DNA of 64,000 bases from Hirudinaria manillensis (GCA_034509925.1 CM067528.1:12606501-12670500), one strand, 5' to 3'; counted from the stretch's first letter, positions 38,539 through 52,500 are shown. A program made the numbers and translations. Notes: generated by a model not told the origin, from the letters alone.

Positions 38539-38621
<83 letters not shown>

Positions 38622-38636
38622 TAATAATAATAACAA

Positions 38637-38667
<31 letters not shown>

Positions 38668-41600
38668 CTTTTGGTTGCCTTCTGTATCCCAGTAGGGTGC
38701 GAAGGAAACTCTTTATTCTCTTAATCGCCATTAATATGGCCGGTTTGCAACCAAGGGACTGCAGAAACGCAAACCACTTGACCACAAGTCTCAAATAGCA
38801 ATATTAACATTTATTTTAATCGTTATATAATTATAACGTTTAGGAGATGTGATTGGAACTGCAATCAATAACTTGGATCAACTCTTGAAAATACCTCACG
38901 GTTGTGGAGAACAGAACATGATTACTTTGGCTCCTGATGTTTACATCGTCAAATATCTTAGTTCAACAAATCAACTCACTCTGGAAATTAAAACTAAAGC
39001 CTTTGGATTCATAAATGAAGGTTTTTATTTTTAGATAGTTTATTATAATCAATTTAAATGAAGTTTGACTTAAATCATTTTGCCATAGGTTATCAGAGAG
39101 AGTTAACATACCAGAGAACAGATGGGTCCTTTAGCGCGTTTGGAAATTATGATCCAGCAGGAAGTGTTTGGTAAGTGTAATAATGCTAAGAATTATGCAA
39201 GTCAGACACATGGTTAGTGCTCCAATAAGTGAAAATATTTGGTGGCATGTAAGCATTACAGGGAGCATCCTCATGCAAAGCAAAAATAAGTTCCATGACT
39301 TATTAAGGTACATGAGGCATTCAAAAATCGACCAGTTGTAATTTTTAATCTGGCATTGTTAATGTAATTCAGTTTAAAACGTTATAATAATATATCTAAA
39401 ATAAATATTTATAAGATAGATTTTATATTTCCTTTTAAGGTTGAGCTCATTTGTCATGAGAGTATTTGTGGATGCAAAAGATTATATTCCCATTGACAAT
39501 TACAAAATTGTGATCACGGTTGATTGGATTTTGAGACATCAGACTTCAGAGGGAATCTTCAAAGAGCCTCCAGAAGGGAGAGTGATTCAAACTGACATGC
39601 AAGTAGGAAAATGTAATGATCACTTATAATTTTAACCAAATGAACATACCAAGATCTAATTTTCAAGGGTGGATCATCGTCTGGAATTACTCTCACAGCC
39701 TATGTAGCAATAACTCTCCTTAAGAACAAAAACGTGAGTTTACTAAGTAAAGGCATCGTGATATGTTTACCCAGAGATTAAAACGAGAGGTTATCAATTT
39801 CGGTGTCATACAAAGATTGTCTGAAATTTTATTTAACAATAGAGTTGTAAATGAGTGTAGTGCTATCAAAGTAAAGTAGTGCTGGCTCAGAATGCACCTC
39901 AATTCCTATTCTATGTTTTCTTTTGATAATTATTACGGCGACAGAATTTATTATGTTTAACACTGAAGTTTAACCGTTTGCTTTTGTTGATTCTTAGTAT
40001 TTTGTGTGCTCGGGCGAGAGGTGCGCCCGTAATGGAAATAAATAAATATATAAATACATCTCATCAAAGATTTTAGAATTTCCTTCTTTGACATAATTCG
40101 ATAAGTCATCAAATGCATCATCAGTTAAATTAATAGTAAATTTTATACTCCCTGACAGTTGAACGTTGCAGATCTTCAACAAAAAACGAAACTAACGGTA
40201 TCTTACCTGGAAAACAATTACAAAAATTACACCAACGATCCATACGTACTCAGCATCGTCAGTTACGTCTTCCACTTGGCTCAAAGTTCTGAATTAAGCA
40301 ACGTGCTTCAACTGCTTGATTCATTGGCAACTAAAGAAGGTGTTTTATTTAAGCAAACTTTGAATTTTAGTTGTAACGTTTTTAACCTAATAAATATAAC
40401 AAATCCTAATTTCAATTGTATAATACTGCACTAGTAAGGTAGGAATTCTCTGCTTGTTACATTGTGTGATTTGAATTTAGGTGGAATGACATACTGGCAC
40501 AAAGAAACAGGCCTTCAAAGTGATCTTGATGTATGGACTCCTCCCTATTCCAGGCCTCAGAGTAATGATATAGAAATGACAGCATATGTCCTTTTAACCT
40601 ATGCCTCGAAAAATGATCTTTCAAAGTCTATTCCAATTGCCAAATGGTTAATTAAGAGCAGGAATGCACAAGGAGGTTTCACATCAACTCAAGTAATTTA
40701 ATTCTAATTTCTTAACAATGCTCAGAATCATTTTCATATTAGTAAACTGTAGCCAGTGTCAAGAATAAAATTATTTAGGACACAGTGCTGGGGCTCGAAG
40801 CTCTGGCTGCATTTGGCCTTCTGGTTGTACCGCCTGGAAATTCTCAGGGTCTTTCAGTGCAAGTCAGTCAGGATGCAACTTCAGATGTTCACGAGTTTCG
40901 AACTGTTAACAAAGAAACCGCATTGTTGCTACAATCAGTCCATGTAATTTCTTACATTCTTACCAACACTAGGTCTTGGTGTTATTCCTGCAGGAATTCA
41001 AACCCTAGCTACAATAGTTACCACAACAAACACATTTCAGATAAAACCGTTAAAATATTAGTTAATCTGCATTATTAGATTGTTCAGATATTTAATTAAC
41101 AAGAGATGTTCAAACAGCTTCCATCTCAAACAACTAAAGTAAAGTTTTTGGCTCAAGGTGAAGGTCTCTCATTGGTTCAGGTAATTAATCAAATCATTAG
41201 CTTGTTTAGCGTGGCGTTAATTTTGTTAAATTTTGAAAATTGCTAACTAATTATTGCATTTAAATATATATCAGTTCTATTTCAATATTGAAATATTTTT
41301 CAGGTCAACGTGCAATACAATGTCAAATCACAGCAAAAAAGTGAACTAATAACTCAGACTCTTTCAGTGACGTCGAATGGCACCAAATTGGATCTTAAAA
41401 TTTGTTTGAAGTCTGTCGAAATTTTATTATTTTATTTTTTATATTTTCGAACAAAATTGAGAATCTAATTACTTAAAAAATAAAATGTGAGGTGCTTGTA
41501 AGATGTATTTTTATTATTAAGATAATCATTTTTTTAATATTTTCTCAAATTAAATATTACGATTAATTTGCAGATGGTCTGGAACAGAGTTGTCAGGAAT

Positions 41601-42292
41601 GGTTTTGACCGAAGTGAAATTGTTGACAGGCTACGTTTTATCAGGAGGTTACGAAGATGTTTTGAAGAAAGATTTGGGAACCGCCTTCAAGAAACAGGAA
41701 TACAAAAATAATGCTCTGTCTGTTTACTTGGATGGAGTTAGTAAAATTTTCAGAATTTTAAACTAGGCTTGAATATTGTCAAATAATAATACAATTTGTA
41801 ATTTTGAACAAAATGCATTTAACTCCTTGCAAACACGGTGTCTCAGTCGTGACTATAAAAATTTAATTAAATGCTAATGAGATCTGGTGAGCTTAGATTA
41901 TAAATATAAACTCAATGTAAAGGTCGCTTCAGTTACGCTCTGTTTCACAATCAAAATGGAATCAGCATTCTACGTAAATAATGTGAAGCCTGCTTTGGTG
42001 AAGACTTACCAATATTACTCTCCTGGTGAGACATTAAAAATATCAAATTTTATCAGGCATATATCTTTTAAATGAAATGAAAATTTAAATGAAAATATAA
42101 TATAATATAATATGTTTTAATATTGAAGGGGTCGTTGGAAGTGGATACTATTCACCAAAATCAACTTCTTCTGTGATGAACATTTGCGGTCCCATCTTCA
42201 ACGTACCTTCATTCAGTAAAAAGATAAAGAATGAAACGAAATTTGATTCCATCTTCCGCGCATCTTCACTCAGAGAAAGAGTAAAAAATTAA
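31612..42292 (+). CDS. Alpha-2-macroglobulin-like protein, copy B (36 exons, 1472 aa, catalytic His replaced by Gln)
   Basis: Same exon plan as copy A: 31612-31685, 31922-32085, 32326-32351, 32419-32572, 32644-32714, 32775-32826, 32962-33035, 33214-33253, 33326-33428, 33585-33699, 33969-34205, 34540-34752, 34897-35019, 35249-35311, 35417-35623, 35721-35870, 36560-36670, 36743-36800, 36940-37069, 37140-37257, 37525-37638, 37894-37995, 38106-38234, 38331-38475, 38844-39020, 39089-39170, 39440-39602, 39668-39733, 40159-40339, 40481-40692, 40779-40943, 41118-41180, 41304-41410, 41574-41736, 41923-42025, 42129-42292. The total is 4419 nt with every phase kept. The thioester GCGEQ is intact (Cys945). 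The residue 116 positions on, His in A and C, is Gln1061 (CAA at 39588-39590). The bait exon is shorter and very different. Exon 35 begins differently and the last exon adds a basic tail after the conserved NIC motif. It is a secreted thioester protease trap by family; the altered residue predicts different bond chemistry. Confidence 0.92.
32878..32960. repeat. Short (ATT)n/(GTT)n tract in intron 6 of copy B
   Basis: Counterpart of the longer tracts at 14985-15256 (A) and 44951-45086 (C). Confidence 0.7.
38538..38793 (-). mobile_element. Probable tRNA-derived SINE with (TTA)n tail, in intron 24 of copy B
   Basis: Read on the - strand, a head near 38793 contains an A-box-like TGGTCAAGTGG (complement of 38774-38784). 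A B-box-like GGTTGCAAACC follows (complement of 38742-38752), then about 70 bp of body and a long (TTA)n tail (38538-38668). Copies A and C lack this block in the same intron, and flanking 'aatattaa' on both sides may be the target duplication. The A-to-B spacing is shorter than in a tRNA, so the assignment is tentative. Confidence 0.5.
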
Positions 42293-42354
42293 ATGAAACA
42301 AGATAATGAAATGCTGTAATATGCATTAAATCATTTTAAAACTTGCAATGTCGA

Positions 42355-42360
42355 AATAAA
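42355..42360 (+). terminator. Polyadenylation signal of copy B
   Basis: AATAAA 63 bp after the stop, conserved after the orphan exons at 12795-12800. Confidence 0.6.
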
Positions 42361-42505
42361 TTAAACTTGCCGCAACGATACCTTGGTTATCGCCCAGTTA
42401 GAAGTCTTACTATCGAAACCTAAGTCAAATTGAAACCTGATATTCTTTTTTTTAATTGGAACGGTGATTGTTCCTAGGTTTAGTGCAGTTTCGATTAACT
42501 CCTAC

Positions 42506-42982
42506 TGGTTAATTGTCTGGTTCAGATCAAGGCTGTTTATAGGAGAATCAGCCAAAAATGGCTTATCAAAACACATAAGAATAAAAATTATTATATTTTT
42601 ATCTTAAATTCAATAGCGGAATATTTTACTTTAAGAATATGCGACAAATCAACAAAACACCTCCTTCTGAAAGCATACTAAGTATATCGCCGGCCCACTA
42701 CCATATGGAGCATATTTAAATGTATTTCCTATTGTCGTTGGAATTTAGTAGCACATGTTGAAATATCAAACCTGTGATGGAGAGGCTGTCACTTTAAATA
42801 ATTATTTCATTTTATTTTTTATGACGCAAATTAATCTTATTAAATAAACAATTTATCTTTAAACTGACAGTTTGCAAATCGGGCACTTAAGTCCCGATGC
42901 ATTGGAAAGAGCATCGATTTGTTTTCATGTCAAATAATTGGCTAAATAATTGATTAAATAAATTTATTTAAAATGTATAAAC
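42506..42982. other. 477-bp block present between B and C but absent upstream of A
   Basis: Left and right neighbours ('tcgattaactcctac' and 'aatgtactcggtg') are contiguous at 12932-12957 but split here. The block is AT-rich with no open frame, clear inverted ends or target duplication, so it may be an insertion here or a deletion there. Confidence 0.7.
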
Positions 42983-43455
42983 AATGTACTCGGTGTTTTG
43001 CAGCCATGCAATCACGGCAGTTAATGATCAATTAACCAATAATTAATCTTAAAATTAAGTATAATAAAATATTGAATGCAGAAACCTTCAGGCATTTCTT
43101 GTAAACAAAGTATTAAAATCAAAATTAGATAAATGAAATAAAAGTAATATGTTAAAAGAATTTATTAAATTAACGACGGATTAATAGAAGAAACTGTCGA
43201 GGTTACCATATATTTTCATTTAATACCAAATAATTGTCATAGTGAACAATGAGCATATTGCTTAGAAAAGCCAATTTTAACATGCTCGGTCAAGCAATAA
43301 AAATATCTCCCGCCACCTGATACCAGCACAAATAGTCATCAAAAGAATATTGTATGATAACTTTAAAATATAAGAATCTGTCAGAGTTGTGATAGTTGAT
43401 CGATTTCATGAGTTATCAAGGAGATTTACCCGAAACGATCTATAATTTGGCGGTC

Positions 43456-43495
43456 TATAAAATGGCTCCCATCCGACCAGCATCTCCGTCAGAGG
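43456..43495 (+). promoter_or_regulatory. Core promoter of A2M copy C
   Basis: TATAAA at 43456-43461 with initiator-like TCAGAG at 43489-43494. The sequence matches the copy A promoter almost base for base. Confidence 0.65.
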
Positions 43496-43541
43496 ATCGA
43501 AGTTCACAACTTCAAACCTTTGATTTTGCAGTCGTCTAAAC

Positions 43542-46500
43542 ATGGCTGACCTTTCAGGGAATCTGATGGTCTTCATCATTGTTTTAATGTTTGGAGCCTG
43601 TGTTGGAGAAAGGTTAGAATATCTAAAATAACTATGTTAATAAATTATAATTATTAATTAATCTAACATTTATGCAATTCCTAGTGCTTTTAAATACATA
43701 AATTCATTTTTAAATAATGTTGAACTCGCGAAAAGTTTTATTTATTAATAAAAATATTTAACTAGATCTAATTTTTACTTAAATCACTACGATTGCAACT
43801 TATTTGTAGCCTCATTGTTATTTAACCAATTGACCAACTTATTTAATGTTGTTTCGGTATAATATATTTAATATTTTCTTTTCAGTAATTATACTTTGAC
43901 TGCTCCAAAAACATTCCGGGCAAACACGTTGTATAAATTTTCTGTTACAACTTACGATGTTTCAAAACCTGACTACACTTTGAAAGCACGGATTGAAAGC
44001 ACTTCAGGAAAAGTTCTGGTTGAAGCAAAGTTTAGAGTTAAACAATCTAGTAAGTTTGATGTCGAGTAATAACCTTCTCTTCATTTGCCTATCACTCAGA
44101 GTTATAATAAAAAATAACGTATTAATTGTTTAATAGGTTAATTAGGAAACAATTCTTCTAAATATTTTAAAATCTGGGACTAAATATGATGCTAGGGGCG
44201 TACTTTTAAAATGCTAAACCTAAACTGCTTTAATTGCGTTAATAATTTAAAATCACTTTCCAAGTATCTGAGTATTCTGAGATAGTGAAATAACCTAGTT
44301 TTACAAGCTAAGGCATGAATTCATTTCAATTTTTGCAAACAAAACAAACGTTAATAAGTCAGCTTTATCTTTTTCAGCTTCGACAAAATTGGGCACTCTT
44401 TCGGTAAGCTTTGTCAAGGAAATATTCTGTATTATGTAAGAAAGTGTTAAAACGTTAATTTTTTATTTCAGATTCCTTCACAAATCCCATTTGGAGAATT
44501 TACTCTTGTGGCTGTTGCGGTCGGAAATGTTAATTTTAACGTCACTCATGGCGTTGATGTGATTCGAAAAACTCATTCAATCTTCATTCAAACGGACAAA
44601 TATCTTTACAAACCCGGACAAACAGGTTTTTAGTAAATTAAAATAATAGTAAGTCAAAAATAATTTAAAATTTTAAAATAATTTCTTTTAATTTGATTTT
44701 TTCCAGTGTTATTCAGGGTGCTTGTCATAAATTCCGATTTGAAACCTCTTGCCATTCCCATAAATATAACGATATACGTTAGTTTCCTAAACTATAAAAT
44801 TCTAAGCGGCTCGAACAAAATATTATTATTATAGTAATTTCGCAGGATCAGGCAAACAACAGGATACACCAGCTGTTTGATCAAAAAAATCGATCAGGTA
44901 AGAAAATGCAAAAAAGCAGTGTGAATAATTGATTTTGAGTGATTCTTGAATTATTATTGAATATTATTTTTTTTGTTATCTTTACGTCATTACTGCTATT
45001 ATTAATATTATTTTTATTTTATTTTTATTTTATTATTATTTTTTTATATTATTATTATTTTTATTTTTATTATTATTATTATTTCAGGAGTTGTAAACAG
45101 CCATCTCAAACTCTCTGACATTACACCTTTAGGCCAATGGAGGATTGAAGCTAGTACGGAGGTTTGTGAAAAGATATTTATTAATTCATAACTTAAATAT
45201 CATAATAAAATTAACTTAACTTATTTATTTTTATTTTTTTAAATTCAGAGCTCAAAAAAGGAAGTTTACTTTCAAGTAGCCGAATACGGTGAAATATTTA
45301 TGTGTTACACATATATTACATTGACTCTTTTATTTCATTAATTTATTTTGTTTTATTATTTAATTTATTAAACTGGAAATGTCATTTCTTCCAGTATTGC
45401 CAAAATATGAAGTGAAAGTCATCCTTCCAAGTTATTTCTTCATAAATAGGAATAATCCTTCTTCGCAAAAAGATTTACAAATAACCGTGACGGCCATGTG
45501 AGTATATATATTATATGTGCCATGAAATAGTTACAACTTTAAGAAATGTTGTATCGATAATCAATATTTAAAATATCTTATAACATTAACTTCAGTTACA
45601 CCTTTGGAAAGCCTGTGAAAGGATATGCAAACATTAGAATACTCATTCCACCCGAATGGAACTGGTGGGCCCTGGAAAATAATTCCACTCTGCCATACAT
45701 TGACAAGAAAGTTGAGGTTTGTAATTTTGTTAAAATTAAATAAAAAAATTAGAATAAAATAGAATAATTTAAATAAATAAAATCATGAGGTTCTTCCATA
45801 AGTTATTCTTCCTTTAATCACCTTACAGATTATAAATTCAATTATAAACATATTAACCATAAAAAATATCTGCCAGTATATACGTTCAATAAAACCCGTT
45901 TATTTTCAAACGCCCATTTTAAAAAGTTCATTATCGATTCCCAGCTCTCCCAGCACGGGCCCCTGTTTTATGTTTCATCAATTACAGGCAATTTCGACGT
46001 TGTATATGAATGCAATAGATACATTAGTTATAAATTTGTTTTTAATTATAAGAGAGCGAAATTCCAATCATTTAAGACCAATCAATTATATGTCGATTTC
46101 ATCTCATCCATCAATTATTTCAATGTGGTTATTTTTTAAATATTTAATCGAATATTTCAACGTTTAACTCTAAATAAAATGTTCGCGACATATCAAAATA
46201 AATTTGATTGTAGGTAATAAATACGGAATATAATTGTTTCCAAGATAATAATTATAGTTAGCAGGGTTAGATAAACTATTGAGATGTAGTACACTTTTAA
46301 ATGTCTTGCATTAGTGGCTTCAAGTTTTAAAGACAAATAAAAATAATTATCAAACTGTCATACTTTATTATCAAAGCTCTTTTCTTTTAGCTAATGGATG
46401 GAAAAGCTGACACTTCAGTGACTCTTGAACAACTGAATAGCTTGGACGCCAGTGGATCTCTTAGAGATTTCATCACTTTATTCGTCCAGGCGAATGTAAC

Positions 46501-49500
46501 AGAGACAGCGACTGGTGTTATACTTCAAGGAAACAACACTGTCCCAGTGAAATCTCAGAGATACGAACTACAATTTCTTAGCATATCATCTGATAACTTC
46601 ATGCCTGGCTTCGTTTACAGAGCTTATGTTAGACGTTTACTTTTATATGTTTTCTAATTTGTTATTATGTTTCAGTTTTACAGTTTACTTAAAAGTTTCA
46701 CTAAAAAAACAGAAATGGCAATAGTAATATTTTCAGTTCGTAACCCAGCTCGCACGACCATAAGCACCCTCGGGGAGGAGCGCTAGGAAATGGAAAATGA
46801 AAATGAAAAGCTTCTCTTTCCGCAAATAACGATATATGAGTTGCAATTAAATTAAAATTGCAATTAAAATTGACTTGTTGAGTTCCTACCAAATATTCAT
46901 GCATATATTTAATCAGCGATTTCAGACATTCACTCTATTAAGATGTATGGTCTTTGAATCGCTAATTTAAACTAAAATATCATCCTTGAAAATTCTAGGT
47001 TCAGTTGTCACAAGTGGATCAGTCTCCACCTTTGAGTTCTGACATTACTGAATCAGGTGAAGGAATGAAGACATTGGAAGTAGTGATACAGGCTGACAGT
47101 CCTGACGAATCAACTCCTTATAAGAAAGTCATTCAAGTTCCACTCACTTCTACCGGATACGTTTCATTCGAAGTTGCTACTGAGTCTAAATGGACAAACT
47201 TTAACTTGCAGGTAAGTCATTTTATTACTTATTTAACGAAGAAGAACCAATTTAACAATAATTTACTAAAAATGATTTTCATCTACTTTCTTTTTATTAT
47301 TTTCGAACTATTATAGACGAAGTAAAATTACATGATATCATGTTGGTTAAGAAATTGATCATACAACTCGGTCAATCGCTATGAGCATGCAACATGTTGC
47401 ATCGCCTAATATTGATTTAATGTTACCTGAATGCACAGTTCATTGACTCGATCATACAACAGTCAATTCACTTTAAAGGTTTCATTTGTGGATAGTGTGG
47501 CAAATAATACTGTGGTACAGTACAGATACTTAAGTGCTTTTGAAACTAGAGACAAAAAGTATATTCAGCTTTCTTTGGCTGGTAAAACTAGTGTCATCAA
47601 GGTATGTTTACAATATTCTAAATTTATTTTTATTTTCTTAACATTTCCTATGTTGATAAAAACGATTTGGAAAATTGGCAAAAATTGCCTAGTTTATTTT
47701 GAACTCGGTCGTTAGGCATATATTAACATAACTCTAATTCATTTTGCATTATATCACATGCTGACCAAAAATTACCAATTCAGTAAATCAATAAAATCAA
47801 TAAATGTTGAACAGCCGAATGTACATCTATCTTTTAAAGTGAAAACGAGTGAAAAGGTAAAAGAAATTCAGTACCAGGTTAGAATTGTTCAAATTCTTTG
47901 TTTTTAAATTGATGCGAGTCACTATTTAATTAAATGTTGAAAAGAAAGAAGATTAAAGATTATATCTTTCCAACTGGTTATTTCAAGGTTCTTGGAAAAG
48001 GAGGAATTCTGAGAGTTGGATCCTATACACAGCATAAAGCAACCACAGATGCATCATTTTCTATTTTCTTTAGCCAAGATCTGGTAGTTGCAGCAGCACC
48101 AGAAGCCACAATAGTTGTCTCTTACGTCACATCCACTGGAGAGCTTGTGGCTGATAGTCTTGCTCTCTCAGTTACTGATTATTTTGTTAATAAAGTAAGT
48201 TATGCATCGCAAATATTTTTTAATTTATTTATATTGCTATGTCTAACGAAAAAAACTGTTTCGGATCAGGTTTCCTTGTCATTCGATCCAAAATCCGTTT
48301 CTCCAGGAGATGAAGTACTACTCAATGTCAGTTGTTCTGCTGGTTCTTATGTGTCCTTATTGGCAGTTGACCAAAGCGTTCTGCTGCTCAGTGCCGGAAA
48401 CGACATCACTAAAAAAATGGTTTGAGTATTAATTACATGGTTTGATTATATGTCACAATACATCAATTGTTCATTCTTAGTCAGCCTCGTTAATTGGATT
48501 TACAAATAAAGTTTCCTTATTAATTTATTATAATTGATTATTAGGTTTAGAATCATGTTAATCATGAAGATATAACATAATAACTGGTAAATACCGAGTT
48601 TCAAAAAGAGTGTTCTGATTTACAGACAAAAATAGAAAAAAAATGATTAACTTAAACAATGGCAGGAATGATAAAAAAAAAGTTTATATTTCAACGATAG
48701 GTTGGAGAAGATTTAGCAAGCTATTCCTCAGAAGGAGGGCACAGTGGGCCAATATTTTTTGACTTCTGGCCAAGATGGATCGGAGGAAAGGCCACAGCTT
48801 CGTTGTTGGAAGTAATCATTTTAAATTGCTTTACTCAATGTTGTTTTTTTATTTGAAATTTAACTTGTTTAACCTAAAACGTTTACAGAATGCTGGATTA
48901 TTTGTGGACACAAACTATTACATTCACTCAGAACCAATATGGCACTGGCCTTTTTTCAGTAAGGACTTTAATTGACTTTGATGCATTCAAAAATAATCAG
49001 ACTGCTGGAAAGCTTGATTATTTTAAATATTTACTCACGTAATTCAAAACTTATTATTTCAATTTTTGTGCGAGGGGGTGGAGTAGAACCTGAAATTATG
49101 ATGATGGCAATGCCCGGGGCTATGCCGGAGTTTGAAAAAGAAGCCGCTGGACCCCCTTCAGCTGACGCAGGAGCTCAATCTCCTAGAAAAGTATTCCCTG
49201 AAACATGGGTTTGGAGCGACCTCATAGCAGGGTTATTTTTGATTTAACGACTTTAAATTTGATGCAAATCAATGAATAATTCAAATTAAATTGTTTCAAA
49301 GGAATGACGGTTCCATGAAACTGAAATACATCGTTCCTGACACGATAACATCATGGATTGCAACAGCTTTTGCCACCCATGGCAGAGCAGGTCTTGGAAT
49401 CACAGATAGCCCAGCAGAGGTATTGACAATTTTCTAATTAATTATTAATTAAATGATTTATTATATAAATTAATATATTTAATATGTTGAAGTGATGGAA

Positions 49501-52500
49501 ACAAACATTTATCTGCCTTAATGTTTGTTAACCATAGTAAAAGCTAGACTTTCGAAGATTCAGTTAATCGAAAATCATCTAGGAGAGCTTTAAAAAATCT
49601 TGACTGACATAGTTTAGGCCATCTCTGCTAATTGAATGATTTTAATCAATACATCTTAAATACTCCAGGTGACAGTGATAAAACCATTCTTTATATCACT
49701 GAACCTTCCATACTCAATCATCAGAGGTGAACAATTTGCTCTCCAAGTAACTGTGTTCAACTATTTTGGACAAGATCTTCAGGTAATGAAATTCATGGCT
49801 TTCTTCATTTATTGATTAATTGTCATTCATTTTTTATTGTTAACGACGATATTGATGTCTAATATTAACAACGATAGCTTTTTTTATGAAATTAATATTA
49901 ATTTTATTATATAATTTGCATATTTTATAAAAATATATAACCATGTGACCCAGTCATTACTATTGTTAAATTATTCGATTACTTTGTTAATTGATTTCCT
50001 TTGCAATTTTCTGTTATTTACTGAAGAAATCAATTATTCAACTCAGGTCAACGTAGCCTTACCAAAATCGAATTATTACAAAGTGAAGGAGTGTGTGGAT
50101 GGAGCAGAAAGTGATGTTCAGGGTGAGGGAGCATCAAAGATCGTCTTCGTTAGTTTCTTCACTTACTTGAGAAATTGTTGTTCTGCTTTTTAAAATTTTA
50201 TGTGTCTTGTTTTAATCAATGGTTATATCATGTTATATCATGATGCAACAGTTACACGAATTATTGAAAATAGGTCCAAAACAACGACATGGTGACTGCA
50301 TACTTCTGGATTGTTGCAACCTCTTTGGGTCAAGTTCCTATTGAAGTCAAAGCAGTTACTGCAGTGGCTGCGGATTCTCTCATTGTTAACTTACTCGTTA
50401 AAGTAATTTTTAATTATTCTGCAAATACAATTAGATTTGTTTAAAAATATGAAGGAAATATTGATTTTTTAGCCTGAGGGTCAGCAACAATCATATAGTT
50501 CCTCGTCATTAATTAAACTTCCTCCTGGAAACACAACTGAAGTAAATTTTGTTGTAACATTGCCTCCTACCGATATTCTTGTGCCAGATTCTGTCATCAT
50601 TGAGGCCACTGTGATTGGTTCGTATTTTTGATCTTATGTGATTTCTGCCCAACAACGTAAAATAATGTTAAATATAAAAAATGATATAAATCCCACTGAA
50701 AATTCTACAAAATGGATTATTACCATTCCCCATCTCAGCGACTCTGGAGAGTTTTTACATTTTTACGAGAAACACATTAAAAAATAACTAATAAATTAAT
50801 AAACTTTAATTGCAGTTTATTAACATTTATAATAAAAATAATTTATTAATTATTTGATTAAATGAATTTCCAATCTAGAAAACTGGCGCGAGATTCAATT
50901 TACATCAAATTGCTTATTTACCCGATCCTTCGACAAAGTTTATGTTGATAAGATTTATTTCCTAATCAATTGCTATTTCCCTCCATTCTGTCACCTGGAA
51001 AGCAGGAGTTGCTTGCTACTTACTACTTTAACATTTATTTCAAACCTAAAACATTAGGGGATGTGCTTGGAACTGCGATCAACAACTTGGATCAACTTTT
51101 GCAAATGCCTTACGGTTGTGGAGAACAGAACATGATCACTTTGGCTCCTGATGTTTACATAGTCAAATATCTTAGTTCAACAAATCAACTCACTCTAGAA
51201 ATTAAAACTAAAGCCTTTGGATTCATAAATGAAGGTTTTTATTTTTAAATAGTTTATTATAATCAATTTAAATAAAGTTTGACTTAAACCATTTTGCCAT
51301 AGGTTATCAAAGAGAGTTGACTTACCAAAGAACAGATGGATCCTTTAGCGCGTTTGGAAATTCTGATCCAGCAGGAAGTGTTTGGTAAGTGTAATAATGC
51401 TAAGAATTATGCAAGCCAGACATATGGTTAGTGCTCCTATAAGCGGCTGTTTTATGCCATATATGCATTACAGGAAGCATCCTCGTGCAAAGCAACAATA
51501 AGTTCCATGACTTATTAAGGTACATGAGGCAATCAAAAATCGAGCAGTTGCGATTTTTAATCTGGCATTGTCAATGTAATTTAGTTCAAAAAGTTATAAT
51601 AAAAAATTATAGTTATAATAATATATCTAAAATAAATATTTATAAGATAGATTTTATATTTCCTTTTAAGGTTGAGCTCATTTGTCATGAGAGTATTTGT
51701 GGATGCCAAAGATTACATTCCCATTGACAATTCCAAAATTGTGATCACGGTTGATTGGATTTTGAGTCATCAGACTTCAGAGGGAATCTTCAAAGAGCCT
51801 CCAGAAGGGAGAGTGATTCACACTGACATGCAGGTAGGAAAATGTAATGATCACTTATAATTTTAACCAAATGAACATAACAAGATCTAATTTTCAAGGG
51901 TGGATCATCGTCTGGAATTGCACTCACGGCCTATGTAGCAATAACTCTCCTTAAGAACAAAAACGTGAGTTTACTAAGTAAAGGCATCGTGATATGTTTA
52001 CCCAGAGATTAAAACGAGAGGTTATCAATTTCGGTGTCATACAAAGATTGTCGGAAACTTTATTTAACGACAGAGTTGTAAATGAGTGTAGTGCTATCAA
52101 AGTAAAGTACTGCTGGCTCAGAATGCATCCTACTTTAAGTTTTTTTTTGATAATTATTGCGGCGACAGAATTTATGATGTTTAACACTGAAGTTTAACCG
52201 TTTGCTTTTGTTGATTCTTAGTATTTTGTGTGCTCGGGCGAGAGTTGCGCCCGTAATGGAAATAAATAAATATATAAATACATCTCATCAAATATTTTAG
52301 AATCCCCTGCTTTGACATGTTTCGATAACTCATCAAATGTGTCAGCACATAAATTAATAGTAAATTTTTCCCTCCCTGACAGTTAGATGTTGCAGATCTT
52401 CAACAAAAAACTAAACTAACGGTATCTTACCTGGAAAACAATTACAAAAATTACACCAACGATCCATACGTACTCAGCATCGTCAGTTACGTCTTCCACT

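Larger units (their letters stand above)
42293..43455. other. Intergenic between copies B and C
   Basis: Homologous to 12733-13496 apart from the 477-bp block at 42506-42982. No gene is seen. Confidence 0.6.

Noticed and set aside
38473-38794. Poly-Asn and poly-Tyr open frames
   Set aside because: Translations of the (AAT)n tail of the SINE-like block inside an intron.
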